The notes below the pieces were generated by a model. The model had not been told where the DNA came from. It searched no databases and saw only the letters and a list, made by a program, of their open reading frames with translations. Both the position numbers and the translations under genes were made by a program. From contig CM062811.1 in NCBI GenBank assembly GCA_031772625.1, positions 650,568,871 to 650,632,870 on the forward strand: a stretch of DNA of 64,000 nucleotides. Reading direction: 5' to 3'. Below, piece after piece: positions 33,269 through 44,297 of this stretch (positions within the stretch are counted from its first letter, which is position 1; the number at the start of each line of letters is the position of its first letter). This stretch comes from Pinus tabuliformis (Eukaryota; Streptophyta; Pinopsida; Pinales; Pinaceae).

Positions 33269-36200
33269 ATGGTTTAACCCTCAGACTGGATGGGTGGTGT
33301 GTGTTGGTCATGTGTGCATGTCAGTTGCATGTGTGTCTCTTACACTTGCATTTCATGTGTTTGTTGCATTTGTTTGATGCTTGGTTATGGTTGTAGTATA
33401 GTTATCATGGAGAATTTTATGTTGATTGCGTGAAAGGTATTTGTCATGAGTATGTGACTGGTTGCATATGGTTATATGTCACCTACTTACATCCTTGTAT
33501 GTTAGGCTACATTCTTGTAGTTTTGATTACATGTATCAGTTTTATAGGTTGATTACAAGAATTGATCGCATATGCTTGACTACATGCATCTATGTGTATG
33601 TGTAGTTGATTTGGCATTGCATATGCATGTTGATGGTTGCATGTGGCAATGTGTACAATAGAGTAATGGTTATTGTCATGCATGAGGTCATGGTTTATGT
33701 AGTTGATATGGTCATGCATTGATGATTGGACTCTAGCTAGAATGATGTGTATATGGTTTGGCACTCATGTGTTATATGTCTATATGGATTTGTTATGCAT
33801 GTATGGTCTTGGTTATAGTTATGCATGAATAGTATGTCAAACATACCTTGTGAAGTCATTGTATGCAATTTAGGTCATCATGGTGTTGTTGGTTATTATG
33901 ATGTTAATGTGTTGGTTGAGATAGTGCAGAATATGCATATCATTAAACTGAAGTTGCAGGACTGGACCTCGAGGCAAGAACATGTTTTCATAGAGGTATT
34001 GTATGTTTGGCATGTAGATATGTAAGTTAAGGATTTTTATATGCATTAGGTTATATACATTAAGCTTATTTACATGTATTTTGGTGTTATGGTTGCATAC
34101 ATGATAGATGATAGTTGATTAGCATAGTCATATGCACATGTGTCGGATAGTCAAGAATGATGATAACTTGTGGTTGTATGCATTGCTATTGGTGTTTTAT
34201 GTTAGATAAATTGATGATTAGGTTATATGTTGTTAATGAGCATGATATATAGCTTATTATTGTTATATTTTATTAACTTGATGATTAGGGTTACTTCATT
34301 GAGATCTTGATGTTGTAATTGGATTGGTCATATGCTGATCCAGGTGGATATTGGTGGCCACTCGCCAATTCCACTTGGACCCCCACCATTGCTTCTTTCA
34401 ATTTTTTAGTTTCCTTAATTGTAGCACAGTTTACTAATTTTAGCAGTTTTTCGGGTCTTAAACTTCCAGAGCCATTTTGAGGCCCCAAACGACATTTTTT
34501 GGAAATCTACCGCCAGTCAATTGCTGTCAAAAATTGGATTTTCCGTCTTAGTCCTCAGAGAAATATTTCCAATGGGTTATCATGCGTGTCAAACAGAGAT
34601 AATATGACCAAGTCGCGACCCCGGGAAGTTGGTTTTCCAACTCACCCCAAAGGGGCCCATAAACTCTTGGTGTTACATCTCCTCGGGTTAGGGTTTTTGT
34701 TGTTTAGGGTTTGCTCTTATTGTTCAATAGTAAAAAGGCCCTTGAGCCTCATTATAAGGCAGTTCAGAGGCATGTAGCTGCCACATCTCTTCTCAAAAAT
34801 AAGCCACCATCGCCCTAGCTAGTTTATTTCCATTTATGTTTGTAAGCATATTTCAATATTTTACATTAATGAAATGAAGTATTATTTCCATTGCATCCCT
34901 GTGTTTATGGTTATCTTTGTAATTTGTTGTGTTCCTGTTTAAATCCGGATCATATGCGTGATGGTTATTTTCATTGCATTGAAGATCTGTATGTTATATG
35001 TATTGTGTTAACCTAGTTTGAACTATGATGATGGTTATGGTTGCAATATTCAGGTATGAGCCGACATATTTGTGATATGGTGTCGTACTAATCTAGACTG
35101 ATCATAAATATGTGATTGTTATGCATGAATGCCAATTTCTTATGAGCTTATGATGTGAACATGTTAGTTAGTTACTGTTATGGATATCATGATTTATTAT
35201 TGAGTTGATATGTTGTGAAGTTGTATCATGCTAAACTTGATTGATTGTGCAGACAAGATCACCTCCCGAGAGATACATTAAGGTATGGGTTTGCTTATGT
35301 CGTATATTTGATACTTGATTGTTTGATTATGTCATCTAGTTAATTTATTTAACATGGTATGTTGAAAGTTGGTTGAATGTTTTATGAATTTCATAATATG
35401 AGTATGTGTTCAAATGATTTTGTTTTAAGATGATTGTACTAACACATATGTTTTGAGACAGTTGGTATTTACTTGAGTATAAGTAGGTGCCAGTTGTAGC
35501 ATTATGTCTAAGGACTATGAGTTGACTATGGATTATGACATGATTATTAGTCTTGGTAAAGGTTGATTTCAAATTGATATATATGATTGTCTTGAAATTT
35601 GGAATGTATGGTTGACATGTGTGAAGAGTTTTAGGAAAAATGCTTGGTATTACCGTGACAAGGTAATAGTTGATGTGTTTGCATAACTAATAGTTGGGTG
35701 ATGTGACATCGCATAGTAAGCCTCGATTACAATAAGGTAAAAAGGTAAAAGAAAGGAATTAGGCAAGAATTCCTTCGGCTATGTTTGGAAAACCTAATTC
35801 CAAACGAATGAGTTCTTGCATATAGGAAGTATTCTTAAACTTAATCTTGTCAGTCATTATGTGGATACATGCTATATTTATGAACATGTACTTGACAAGT
35901 ATATTAGCTAGTCTTTAGTTACAGGTGGATATGTGAAAGGATTGGAGTCCCTTGAGAGATGGAGTGGATGTGTATAGTTGCAAGAAAAATGCTTGGCACA
36001 ACAAGGTAAAGTAACTAGTGTATTGTCATGTTTATTTATGCACTAACAGTTATGTGTTAATGACAACATGATGCAGGGAGTTACATGGCAAGAGAGGTTG
36101 CCATGAAATCTCGAAGAAGGCTCAGGTGGAGCTTTCCTTTGGAACCATGGGGATTGAGTCATGGCGTCCGTTGTTAGTCTAATACTTTTGTTCTTTTTCA

Positions 36201-37399
36201 ATTGTTGCACTTGATTTGTGATTTTTATTGTGACTGGTGTATAACTATGCCATTTTGTTGCATCATGGTATTGCTTTTGGTTTTCATGGTCTTCTTGTTG
36301 TTATTTTTGTTCTTACCTTTTATTGTTTTGAGCCTTGGGAATTGGTTTGGAAAGAGGAAAGTTAATGGAGATTGGGGAGATCTATGTGGTACCCAACGGG
36401 TAATGTAAGACACGGATGAATCTTTTTGCATAAGTAAGCACGGCAGAAGGTAATACTATGACTATTGGTTGGACTAGTTGTTTCCATTGGTGTTAATTGA
36501 CGATAACAGTACAATCATGAGAAAGGTAACAATAAAAGGTAAAGTAAATATATCTGAGGTGTTATATGCCTTGGCTATGTTGGAAACTATTTTTATGCAC
36601 AAATAAGGAAGTTCTCTTAATCTTGACCTTATGATATATGGTAATTGTATTATGATCATGATTATGCGATGTTTATATATGTATACATGTAGGTGTGTAC
36701 ATATGTCATGTTTGATAGGGTCGTCATGGATCATGATTATTAACGTTAACATTTATGTGTATATATATGTATGTATGAATATCATTGTCTGACAAGATCA
36801 TGATTTTTTATGCTAATCTTTACGTATATGTATGTATGTATCCATGTATCTATGTCACTATTGGACAGGATCATCAAGAATCATCCTTGTGTTGGAATTA
36901 TTGCTTACACATGCGAACGAGAAGAAGAGATTACTGGCTATGAGGAATCAAGTGGGAAGAGTAGCCCTGACAAATATACGAGGTCAGTATCATGTGGTTA
37001 TGAATTGATATTGTATACTTGTATTATGTCTATGTTATGGACAAGTTATACCAAGGAATACATCAATGAAATAAAAGTAGTGTGGTTTGTACTAGGATAA
37101 GCACGGATAAGACAATGGAAACAAGGTTTCTTGGTAAGGTAGTGTGGTTTCAGATGTGTGGTATTACTATTGTGCATATGTCGTACATGTTGTACATGTT
37201 GCATATGTGATGATTGTGTGCATGCAGTATTGTGCATATGTAGTATGTGTAGATGTTGTTTATGAAATATTGTGTACAGGATGTTAGTACAAATAGTGTT
37301 GTACGAATGTTGCATATTTAGTATTGGGTATAGATGGTGCTATGTACATGTTGGATATATGGTGTTGTGTACATATTGTACTATGTGCATGATGGATAT
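33269..37399 (+). other. Non-coding interior of the LARD-like element with exon-like islands
   Basis: T/G/A-rich sequence rich in ATGCAT, TGTATG and GGTTAT phrases. Short purine- and GC-richer islands stand out and are bordered by AG and GT: 33960-33995, 35253-35282, 36077 to about 36180, and 36869-36982. No gag-pol domain is present. Whether this is a captured gene, element-specific non-coding RNA or chance is unresolved. Confidence 0.5.
37140..37399. repeat. GTTGTGTACATGTTG minisatellite, left part
   Basis: Degenerate units of 15-20 bp around TGTTGTGTACATGTTGGATA. The array is split by the insertion at 37400 and resumes at 40160. Confidence 0.75.
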
Positions 37400-37732
37400 T
37401 GTTAGGCCCCTATACTACTAGTGTAACACCTTATTGTTATTAGTACAACCCACTTATTATATTGATGTACCCATGTAGTGCCCATATTGTTACTATTGTG
37501 CCCCATAGAAGCCCACTATTGTTATTATTGTGCCCTTACATTATTATTGCTATGTCGGCTATGATTATGTTATGACCCCTTAAACTCCTATATATAGAAA
37601 GGAGGTCTTTTCATTTGTATCATCCAAGAATTGTTCATTTAAGTAATGTAAAGGAGGTTGCCCCCTCGAAGAGGCTGAATTCTAAGGCGTTGATCTATCT
37701 TTTCTATCTTTTCTTGAGCTGGTTTCATAACA
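37400..37732 (+). repeat. 5' LTR of the gag-chromodomain element
   Basis: 333 bp. It contains a TATATATAGAAAGG TATA-like segment near 37588 and ends CATAACA. Confidence 0.93.
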
Positions 37733-37734
37733 TT

Positions 37735-37746
37735 TGGTATCAGAGC
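37735..37746 (+). promoter_or_regulatory. Primer-binding site of the gag-chromodomain element
   Basis: TGGTATCAGAGC, complementary to the plant initiator Met tRNA 3' end, two bases after the LTR. Confidence 0.92.
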
Positions 37747-38320
37747 TTTGGATTCTAGGGTTTTGCTGCTACAAACAGGTCATCGTGGCATTTTCGCTAT
37801 AACTTTTTTTTCTGTGACGTTTCAGAAGTCCCAAAAAAAACCCATTTGATAATAAATCGCGCTGAACCTTGAGTTCGAATTTCAAAGCTTTTCGCACGAT
37901 ATTTGCGGAGATATGATCTAAGGAAGTTGGTCTTTTTGCAGACTCCTGAATTACATTCAAAACAGGTTACCTGGGGAAAATCGTCATAACTTTCTCTCTG
38001 GGGATCGGATTGAAATTTTGTAAGAAGGTATAGAAAGAGGACGGACTTTAGTTTCTTGTATGCATTTTTCAGATCCAAAGGTCGAAATAGTGACTCGTGG
38101 CACATCATACAAGTTCTCTCTACTGAACTAGTCTATAATCAAGTCACTGTGGGAGATTTGGCATAACTCTTTCTTGGAGAATCAAATTTGGATTAGACTG
38201 GTGGCATTGGAAAGATGAAACAGAGGGCTACTACAGGTAGCAATTTCAAAACTTAAATATCTGAAAGTACAGAGTTATATTCGTTTCAAGATCGAGGTCC
38301 TAAAATCAAGAAAAAGCAAG

Positions 38321-38515
38321 ATGAGAAAGTTTGATGGCAAGGATACGGTAAATTGGATACTTCAGATGGAGCAATATTTTGATCTACATGGTGTACCACT
38401 GTTACAAAAGGTATGTATTGCATCTTCATATTTAGAACGGATCAATTTTTATGTTATAAAGGACTTTGTTCTCGTAAACAACTTGTTACGTGGTCAATTC
38501 TCACGGAGGAAATGA
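38321..38515 (+). pseudogene. Gag N-terminus of the gag-chromodomain element (frame 1)
   Basis: MRKFDGKDTVNWILQMEQYF begins the retrotransposon gag domain of Reina/CRM-type chromoviruses. Homology passes into the neighbouring frame near 38435 (TDQFLCYKGLC...), so a frameshift separates this start from the main ORF. Whether frameshifting or initiation at 38413 yields protein is unknown. Confidence 0.65.
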
Positions 38516-39798
38516 TAGCACATTATGAGGATACAAAGAGCAACACCTTCTTTAGAGAAACACCACAACAATTGGAAAGAGTAAAAGGGCTTTGTGACAT
38601 ATTGGAAAGTAAAATTATGGCAACAAGGAAGTCTACCCCTCACAACTATAAAGATGGAAGTGTTGTTTCTCCTAGCCTTCCACAACCTACAAGGGTTACA
38701 CCACAACAATTGGAAGAAAAAAGAGAAAAAGTGCTTTGTTACAATTGTGATAGCAAATGCACTAAAGGTCATAAGTGTGCTAAGAAGAAATTATTTTACA
38801 TAGAATATGAAGAGGAGGAAGAAAAGGATCAAGAAACATCAAAAGAAGAAGATATATGCCAGGACCCCACCCCAGAGAAAGAAGAAATGAATCATACCAT
38901 ATCTTGTAAAACATTGGCAAGAATTACCACTCCTCAAACTCTCAAGATAGAAGGACATATCAAGAATAAAAAGGTGCAAGAAGTGAAAAATCACATTGAG
39001 AAAGAAGAAATGAATCCAACCATATCTTGTAATTCATTGGTTGAAATTACCACTCCTCAAACTATCAAGATAGAAGGATATATCAAGAAGAAAAATGTTC
39101 AAGAAGTGAAAGATCACATTGAGCATCAAGAAATGAATCCGACCATATCTTGTAAAGGATTGGAAGAAATTACCACTCCTCAAACTATAGAGATAGAAGG
39201 ACATATCAAGAAGAAAAAGGTTCAAGCAGTGAAAGATCACATCGAGCATCAACAACAAGTTCTCCAACTTTTAAAGGATAACGCCGCTTCAGTGCAAAAT
39301 CAAATGAAACAACATGTAGATCAACATTGTAGTGAAAAATGTTTTGATGTAGGTGATTGGGTATTTTTACTCCTACATCTCAAGCAAGCTATTTATGAGA
39401 AGGAAATGTTGGCAATACTACATGCACTTAAAAAATGGCGACCTTACCGAATGGGAAGACTCTTCAAGAATGAGGATGTGGAAGCATTGTTTTGTGCTAT
39501 TTCTATTATCCAACTAGATTGGATAAACGAAGCAAGGGATGAATGGAAGAAGGACGAAGAAGTGTGGCCACTTATTCAAAAGTTGCAAAAGATCCCAATT
39601 CAAACAATATTGCCAGAAATTGAAGAGGAAGGAAAAATCATATTGGAACCTGGAGCAGTCATAGAAACAAGAACCCGACAGCTACAAAATCGATCAATTT
39701 CAGAGTATCTCATCAAGTGGAAGAACTTACCCATTGAAGATTCCACATGGGAGAGAAAGAATTTTATACAGAAGCATCAAGAACTACTCAAGCGTTGA
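38413..39798 (+). CDS. Chimeric gag / zinc knuckle / integrase-tail / RNase H-fragment / chromodomain ORF
   Basis: A 461-codon ORF. Residues 1-60 hold the middle of gag (SILTEEMIAHYEDTKSNTFF). Residues about 95-125 hold a knuckle (CYNCDSKCTKGHKC). An acidic stretch follows, then residues about 157-279 are three repeats of 41 residues containing TISC...ITTPQT-KIEGHIK. Next come HIEHQQQVLQLLKDNAA and CFDVGDWVFLLL (integrase C-terminal piece), YEKEMLAILHALKKWRPYRM (RNase H piece), and a chromodomain at about 390-455 (EYLIKWKNLPIEDSTWE). Protease Asp, reverse transcriptase and integrase core are absent. The uninterrupted frame across five joined pieces suggests selection or recency. The start codon is uncertain. 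Confidence 0.82.
   Translation: MYCIFIFRTDQFLCYKGLCSRKQLVTWSILTEEMIAHYEDTKSNTFFRETPQQLERVKGLCDILESKIMATRKSTPHNYKDGSVVSPSLPQPTRVTPQQLEEKREKVLCYNCDSKCTKGHKCAKKKLFYIEYEEEEEKDQETSKEEDICQDPTPEKEEMNHTISCKTLARITTPQTLKIEGHIKNKKVQEVKNHIEKEEMNPTISCNSLVEITTPQTIKIEGYIKKKNVQEVKDHIEHQEMNPTISCKGLEEITTPQTIEIEGHIKKKKVQAVKDHIEHQQQVLQLLKDNAASVQNQMKQHVDQHCSEKCFDVGDWVFLLLHLKQAIYEKEMLAILHALKKWRPYRMGRLFKNEDVEALFCAISIIQLDWINEARDEWKKDEEVWPLIQKLQKIPIQTILPEIEEEGKIILEPGAVIETRTRQLQNRSISEYLIKWKNLPIEDSTWERKNFIQKHQELLKR
38881..39249 (+). repeat. Three in-frame 123-bp tandem repeats in the chimeric ORF
   Basis: Units 38881-39003, 39004-39126 and 39127-39249 begin GAAGAAATGAATC- or CAAGAAATGAATC- and encode 41 residues each. 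The unit corresponds to the lead-in to the protease domain, without the catalytic Asp-Ser-Gly. Confidence 0.92.
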
Positions 39799-39826
39799 GG
39801 ACAACGCTTTTTGAAGGAGAGGGGCA

Positions 39827-40159
39827 TGTTAGGCCCCTATACTACTAGTGTAACCCCTTATTGTTATTAGTACAACCCACTTATTATATTGATGTACCCA
39901 TGTAGTGCCCATATTGTTACTATTGTGCCCCATAGAAGCCCACTATTGTTATTATTGTGCCCTTACATTATTATTGTTATGTCGGCTATGATTATGTTAT
40001 GACCCCTTAGACTCCTATATATAGACAGGAGGTCTTTTCATTTGTATCATCCAAGAATTGTTCATTTAAGTAATGTAAAGGAGGTTGCCCCCTCGAAGAG
40101 GCTGAATTCTAAGGCATTGATTTATCTTTTCTATCTTTTCTTGAGCTGGTTTCATAACA
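39827..40159 (+). repeat. 3' LTR of the gag-chromodomain element
   Basis: 333 bp, identical to the 5' LTR except for about six substitutions (for example CACCTTA/CCCCTTA, TAAACTCC/TAGACTCC). GAAGGAGAGGGGCA before it is the polypurine tract. Confidence 0.93.
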
Positions 40160-40164
40160 GATAT

Positions 40165-41738
40165 GCAGTGTCATGTGCATATGGTGCTTTGTTCATGTTG
40201 GATATGCAGTGTTGTGTATAGATGATGCTATGTACATGTTGGATATGTAGTGATATGTACAAGTGGTGTTTCGTGCATGTTGTACATGTGGTGCTATGTA
40301 CATATGGTGTGGTGTACATGACTGTACAAGTAGTGATGTGTGCATGTGGTGTTTTCTACATGTTTTACAAGTGGCGTTGTGTGTAGGTGGTGTTGTGTAC
40401 ATGTCGTGAATGTGGCACTGTGTACATGAGGTGTCGCATACATGTTATGCATCTGGTATTGTGTACATATGGTATTGTGTATACGTTCTACAATGGTGCA
40501 GTGTACATGTGGTGCTTTGTACATGTGGAATTGGGTGCATGTCATACATGTTGTGTTGCGAGCATGTGATACTATGTATGTGTATTGTGTAGTTGCGGTG
40601 TCGTGACATGCATACTTGTTGTGTTGTACTCTGTGTGGGTACATGTATCATGTGACATTATACATCAGGTATGGATGTATAAGTTGTGTTGTATATCGGA
40701 TGCATGTGTATGCATTTTGTGGTGTTGCATGTTGTGTGCGGATGCATGTCTTATGATGTACATTGTGTATGTATACGTGTTGTGTTGCATTGTACACTGG
40801 CTGTAGGTGTATGTGTGTTATGTCAAATGTAGGTGCATGTATTGCATGGTGTGGTATGTCGTGTGTGGTTGTATGTGTGTGATGCACACTATGCGTATGT
40901 GCAGATGGTTGAGGAGAAAGCACTAGGTGTTTTTCGGGCGTGGCAACCGATCTAGTGTGCGTATAGAATAAGGAGAAAGGTAGAAGCTAAGGATTGATTA
41001 AAGGATAAGTATCAATATTTTATTTCAGTTTAATTACACATGGTATTTGTGATTTTGGTCTATGATGATTACAAGTGATCTATGATTTTGGTTTATGATG
41101 GTTACACCTGATTTATGATTTTGATCTATTATGGTTGTGTTTTGAGCTAACCTGATGTGATATGCTTATACATGATGATTTGGTCAAAGATGCTAGTTTG
41201 ACTTGTTGTGACAGGAAGCGAACAAGATTGCAAATGTACCTTATGGACGAGCTACCAATGAGGAATGCATGAAAATGGTCAGTTGGGTGGTTGAAATCGA
41301 ATGCAAGAATTAGCAGCAGCAGCATAGGAATTAAAACATGTCGCAGTATGTTGGTGAAGTACTTTAGGAACAGGGCCATTGTGGGACACTGATACCCAAT
41401 AGTATCCATTGATTTCCATGAGCATTCTATGACCGGTATGATGGTTTTGAGGCAGGTATATGCCTTGGTTTTTTTATCTTTTGATGTGAGGAGGCCTAGC
41501 TAAGGGATGGACTTCTCGAGATGGGGGTGCCAATGGAACTTGGAGGGTGAGCGACTGCACGGAAGGGATTGATCAGATTTCTCGAGGGACTGTGTAGCAG
41601 AGAAGGGAAGGTTGGGGATGCATTTTTTTTGTCATTAGTGTTTCCATATGGAATCAGATGCACATTGGGAGTTTTCCCTAGAAAAATGAGTCGGTAACCG
41701 TTATAAGTGTCATTGAACACTGAGGATGATGTTCCCCC
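40165..41738 (+). other. Right interior of the LARD-like element
   Basis: The TGTACATGTGGTGTTGTGTA minisatellite resumes (40160 to about 40890). Exon-like islands follow at about 40905 (after TGTGCAG) and 41215-41277 (after GTGACAG, followed by GTCAGT). The tail from 41450 leads to the polypurine tract; its end GAACACTGAGGATGATG matches the chromovirus 3' end near 26040. Confidence 0.55.
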
Positions 41739-41751
41739 AAGGGGAGGGTTT
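41739..41751 (+). promoter_or_regulatory. Polypurine tract of the LARD-like element
   Basis: AAGGGGAGGGTTT directly before the TGTAATAGCC start of the 3' LTR. Confidence 0.75.
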
Positions 41752-43771
41752 TGTAATAGCCCTGGAAAAAATTCCATGTAAAAATATATAAGACCACGGT
41801 TGATGGGACACATATTCCAAGCATAATATTGGGCAAGAAATCCTAGTGGGTGTTCATTTGGTTATTTATGGCTAAGGAAATTGGTACAGGAAATGGCTAA
41901 GGCTTTGGAAAGGAAAAATGACATTTTTAGCACAATTATTTATGAAAATAATGGAAATTAGGAGAAAAAGGAGGTGAAAGGTCATAGGTTGCATGTGAGG
42001 AGGAAAATAATGGAAAATGAAGAAAATATAGTCCTCATTCATAAAAAGGATTATGAGGATCAGTTGCTAACCTTTTGCAAGTTTAGTGTAGGATCTCTCT
42101 AATTATTCTCTCTCTCTCTCTCATACTCTTGGACACTTAAAGTTTTCTTTGAGCACTTTGGCATTGGAGGAAGAAAGGAAAAGAAGGAAAGAGGAAGCAA
42201 AGATCAAGTAGGGAAAGGCAGGATCAATCAACTACAATAGGCTTCATTGCAGGCATATACTTGCATGTGTATTTTCCTTGCTAGATTTGGCGATTGAATG
42301 TGCTTATTTTCTACCATGGCATAATTTTTGCCAGGTGTGATAGTATTTTCAGCCTAGCCTTATCATTTCCTGATAACTTTGATGAGATGGGTTCTCTCAT
42401 TTAATTTATGTGGGATGATCGGATTGGATTTGAAGTTGAGTGGGGTGGATCTCCGAATTGAAAAACACATGTTCTAAGTGGTCCCTGAACCAGATTGAGG
42501 ATCATGAAGCCACTGGCCTAGTAACCCCTGAACCAAATTGTGGGTTGCAGTAAACCCAAATTGTGTGCCTTGGTGGACCTAGGAATCCTTGTTGAGGAAT
42601 GACAAGATATATGGTAAAGCCTTGAGGTGGATTTTCTCTCCATTGGGCCTAGTGATCTTGGGATGGGATGCACGTAAAGCCTAAAGAGTGTGTCTCGGTG
42701 TAGGGCATAGTGATCCCTAGATCAGATTGTGGATTGTGGTAAAGCCTAAGAGACTAGGAGGAACTCAAATTCCTCGTGGTGTAGCGGAGAACTCCGCTGG
42801 CATCCATGTTGATTGGTGTTTTCAATATGTTCTATGGGTCCCACATTTATTCTTGGAATATGGCACGAGGGTAATTGGCTAAAGAGGGACTTCGCTCAGC
42901 CAATCTATGGTCGGGTGGAACATGGTAGTCCCATCTCTGGTTGGTTCATTGCATTCATTAATGAGAAATTCATTCCCTTGATTTTCATGTGTAAATGTAT
43001 TGATGTATATATAGATTTTAATGGCTGATATGTTTATGGTATTTATGTTCCTATTATGTTGGTTATATGTACATTTTATGACAGCATATATGTATGGCTC
43101 TCAACATGGTTTTACTTGTTCATGAATGGATAATGTGTCTATGACCTAATAGAGGATAATTCAAAAATTGACATGAGGGAACAATGATTCATAGTTATTC
43201 TCAAATAAGTATGAGATACCTACACTTAATTCTGTTGTTTACACCTGTAGGTTACATGTTGATGATATGTTTGACGAAATGCATGTCATGGCTAGTAGGG
43301 GTATGGTTATGGTCTTGTTCAAATCCTTGCTTTGGCATCATTATTTCCCTTTATTTTTACTAATTCTAAGCTATCACTCCATTCTAGGTAGTGGCCTGGC
43401 ATCTGGACCTAAAAAAGTGGCTTAAATCCCGGGGTTGTTCGCATAAAACTACTAATTGTGGTCTTTGGTTTCTAGCAGGCAAGCCTGTGAGAGCGACTTT
43501 GGGTTGATGGTCTCTCCCTTGCCCATAGCATGAGAGCGAGTATGGCCTAAGAGATCCATAAAAACAATGGGATCCAGGGACAGGTTGTCTGAGTGGCTGA
43601 CTTGTCTCTTGAGGGTTTTGTTGATGCTGTTGGATGATTATGTGTGATGTTCTATCAATTCCACTTCCTTAAGGTCACATAGGAGGTCAAATCTGATCAT
43701 AGTAGCCTCTTGTCACATGTTTACCCTGGTTGGCATGGTTACCTAGGTGGATGTGGGAGGAGGGTGGTACA
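41752..43771 (+). repeat. 3' LTR of the LARD-like element
   Basis: TGTAATAGCCCTGG...GGGTGGTACA, aligning along its length with 31280-33253, including the CT microsatellite (about 42107-42121) and the GGCCTAGTGATC repeats (42500-42770). Confidence 0.82.
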
Positions 43772-44290
43772 CTATGTCTGCAATTGTCTATTGGAAAAAT
43801 TGTGCTTTTGCTAACTCTGCTCCTGAGCCTCGTGCCCTACTATCAACACTACTCTACACTCCTCAATATCTGTTTGGCATTGATCCTCCTACTCCTGAAT
43901 ATTATGCCCCCCCGTATCAAGGTAATGATCCATGAGACAAAAAACACCTCAATGGATCCTACCCAATTTCTGAACTCTTTGGACTATTGCTTCACATTGC
44001 CCCACCTCTTACCTGGAGGTATGGATACCTGTGCTCCCTCTGCCCACTTGGCTCAAAATTTCCCCCTACTAGAGGTCTCTACTTAAGTGGATGTATCCAC
44101 TTGGTCTCCTCTCTACTTCTCCAATTGTGGTTGCTCCACAACTTGTTGAGGTTGGTTCTAAGGCTGCATCTTGAGAGGTAATTCATGCTCCCTCTCAACC
44201 ACCAAGTCTATACTTTTCCTTGCTCCCCAATGCTTTGCATGCATTATTGTACCTCAAGTGAAAATAGGTTCTTAACTCACACACTGATCT
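43772..44290 (+). other. Unassigned coding-like fragment
   Basis: Short plus-strand open stretches, one with a Pro/Tyr-rich phrase (FGIDPPTPEYYAPPYQGNDP), follow the LTR end. No family is recognised. It may be part of the Copia element into which the LARD-like element inserted, or an unrelated fragment. Confidence 0.25.
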
Positions 44291-44297
44291 ATTTCAC

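Larger units (their letters stand above)
37400..40159 (+). mobile_element. Young non-autonomous chromovirus derivative (gag-chromodomain element)
   Basis: 2760 bp with two 333-bp LTRs (37400-37732 and 39827-40159; about six mismatches), TGTTAGGCCCC...TTTCATAACA. GATAT flanks it on both sides (37395-37399 and 40160-40164). The primer-binding site TGGTATCAGAGC is exact. The interior of about 2.1 kb encodes gag and a zinc knuckle joined to pieces of integrase C-terminus, RNase H and chromodomain, with no protease core, reverse transcriptase or integrase core. Movement would need enzymes from a full-length relative. Confidence 0.93.
31280..43771 (+). mobile_element. Large non-coding LTR retrotransposon (LARD-like)
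   Basis: Two related LTRs of about 2.0 kb (31280-33253 and 41752-43771) enclose 8.5 kb. A primer-binding site follows the left LTR and a polypurine tract precedes the right one, so the pair belongs to one plus-strand element. After removing the nested insertion (37400-40159), about 5.7 kb of interior remains with no gag or pol. The interior is TG/TA-rich with short exon-like islands. The LTR family is shared with the chromovirus ending at 27808. No clean target duplication is seen (ACTTA before, CTATG after). Confidence 0.8.

Noticed and set aside
34291-34777. 92-residue plus-strand ORF after a GC-richer block
   Set aside because: No domain; the block (SRPREVGFPTHPKG) resembles LTR or untranslated sequence more than protein and has no support from neighbours.
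36474-37315. Minus-strand ORFs rich in His, Ile and Met
   Set aside because: Arise from TATG/CAT-rich spacer; no homology or composition shift.
40193-40923. His/Thr-rich minus-strand and Cys/Val-rich plus-strand ORFs
   Set aside because: They are translations of the TGTACATG minisatellite with biased composition and no domain.
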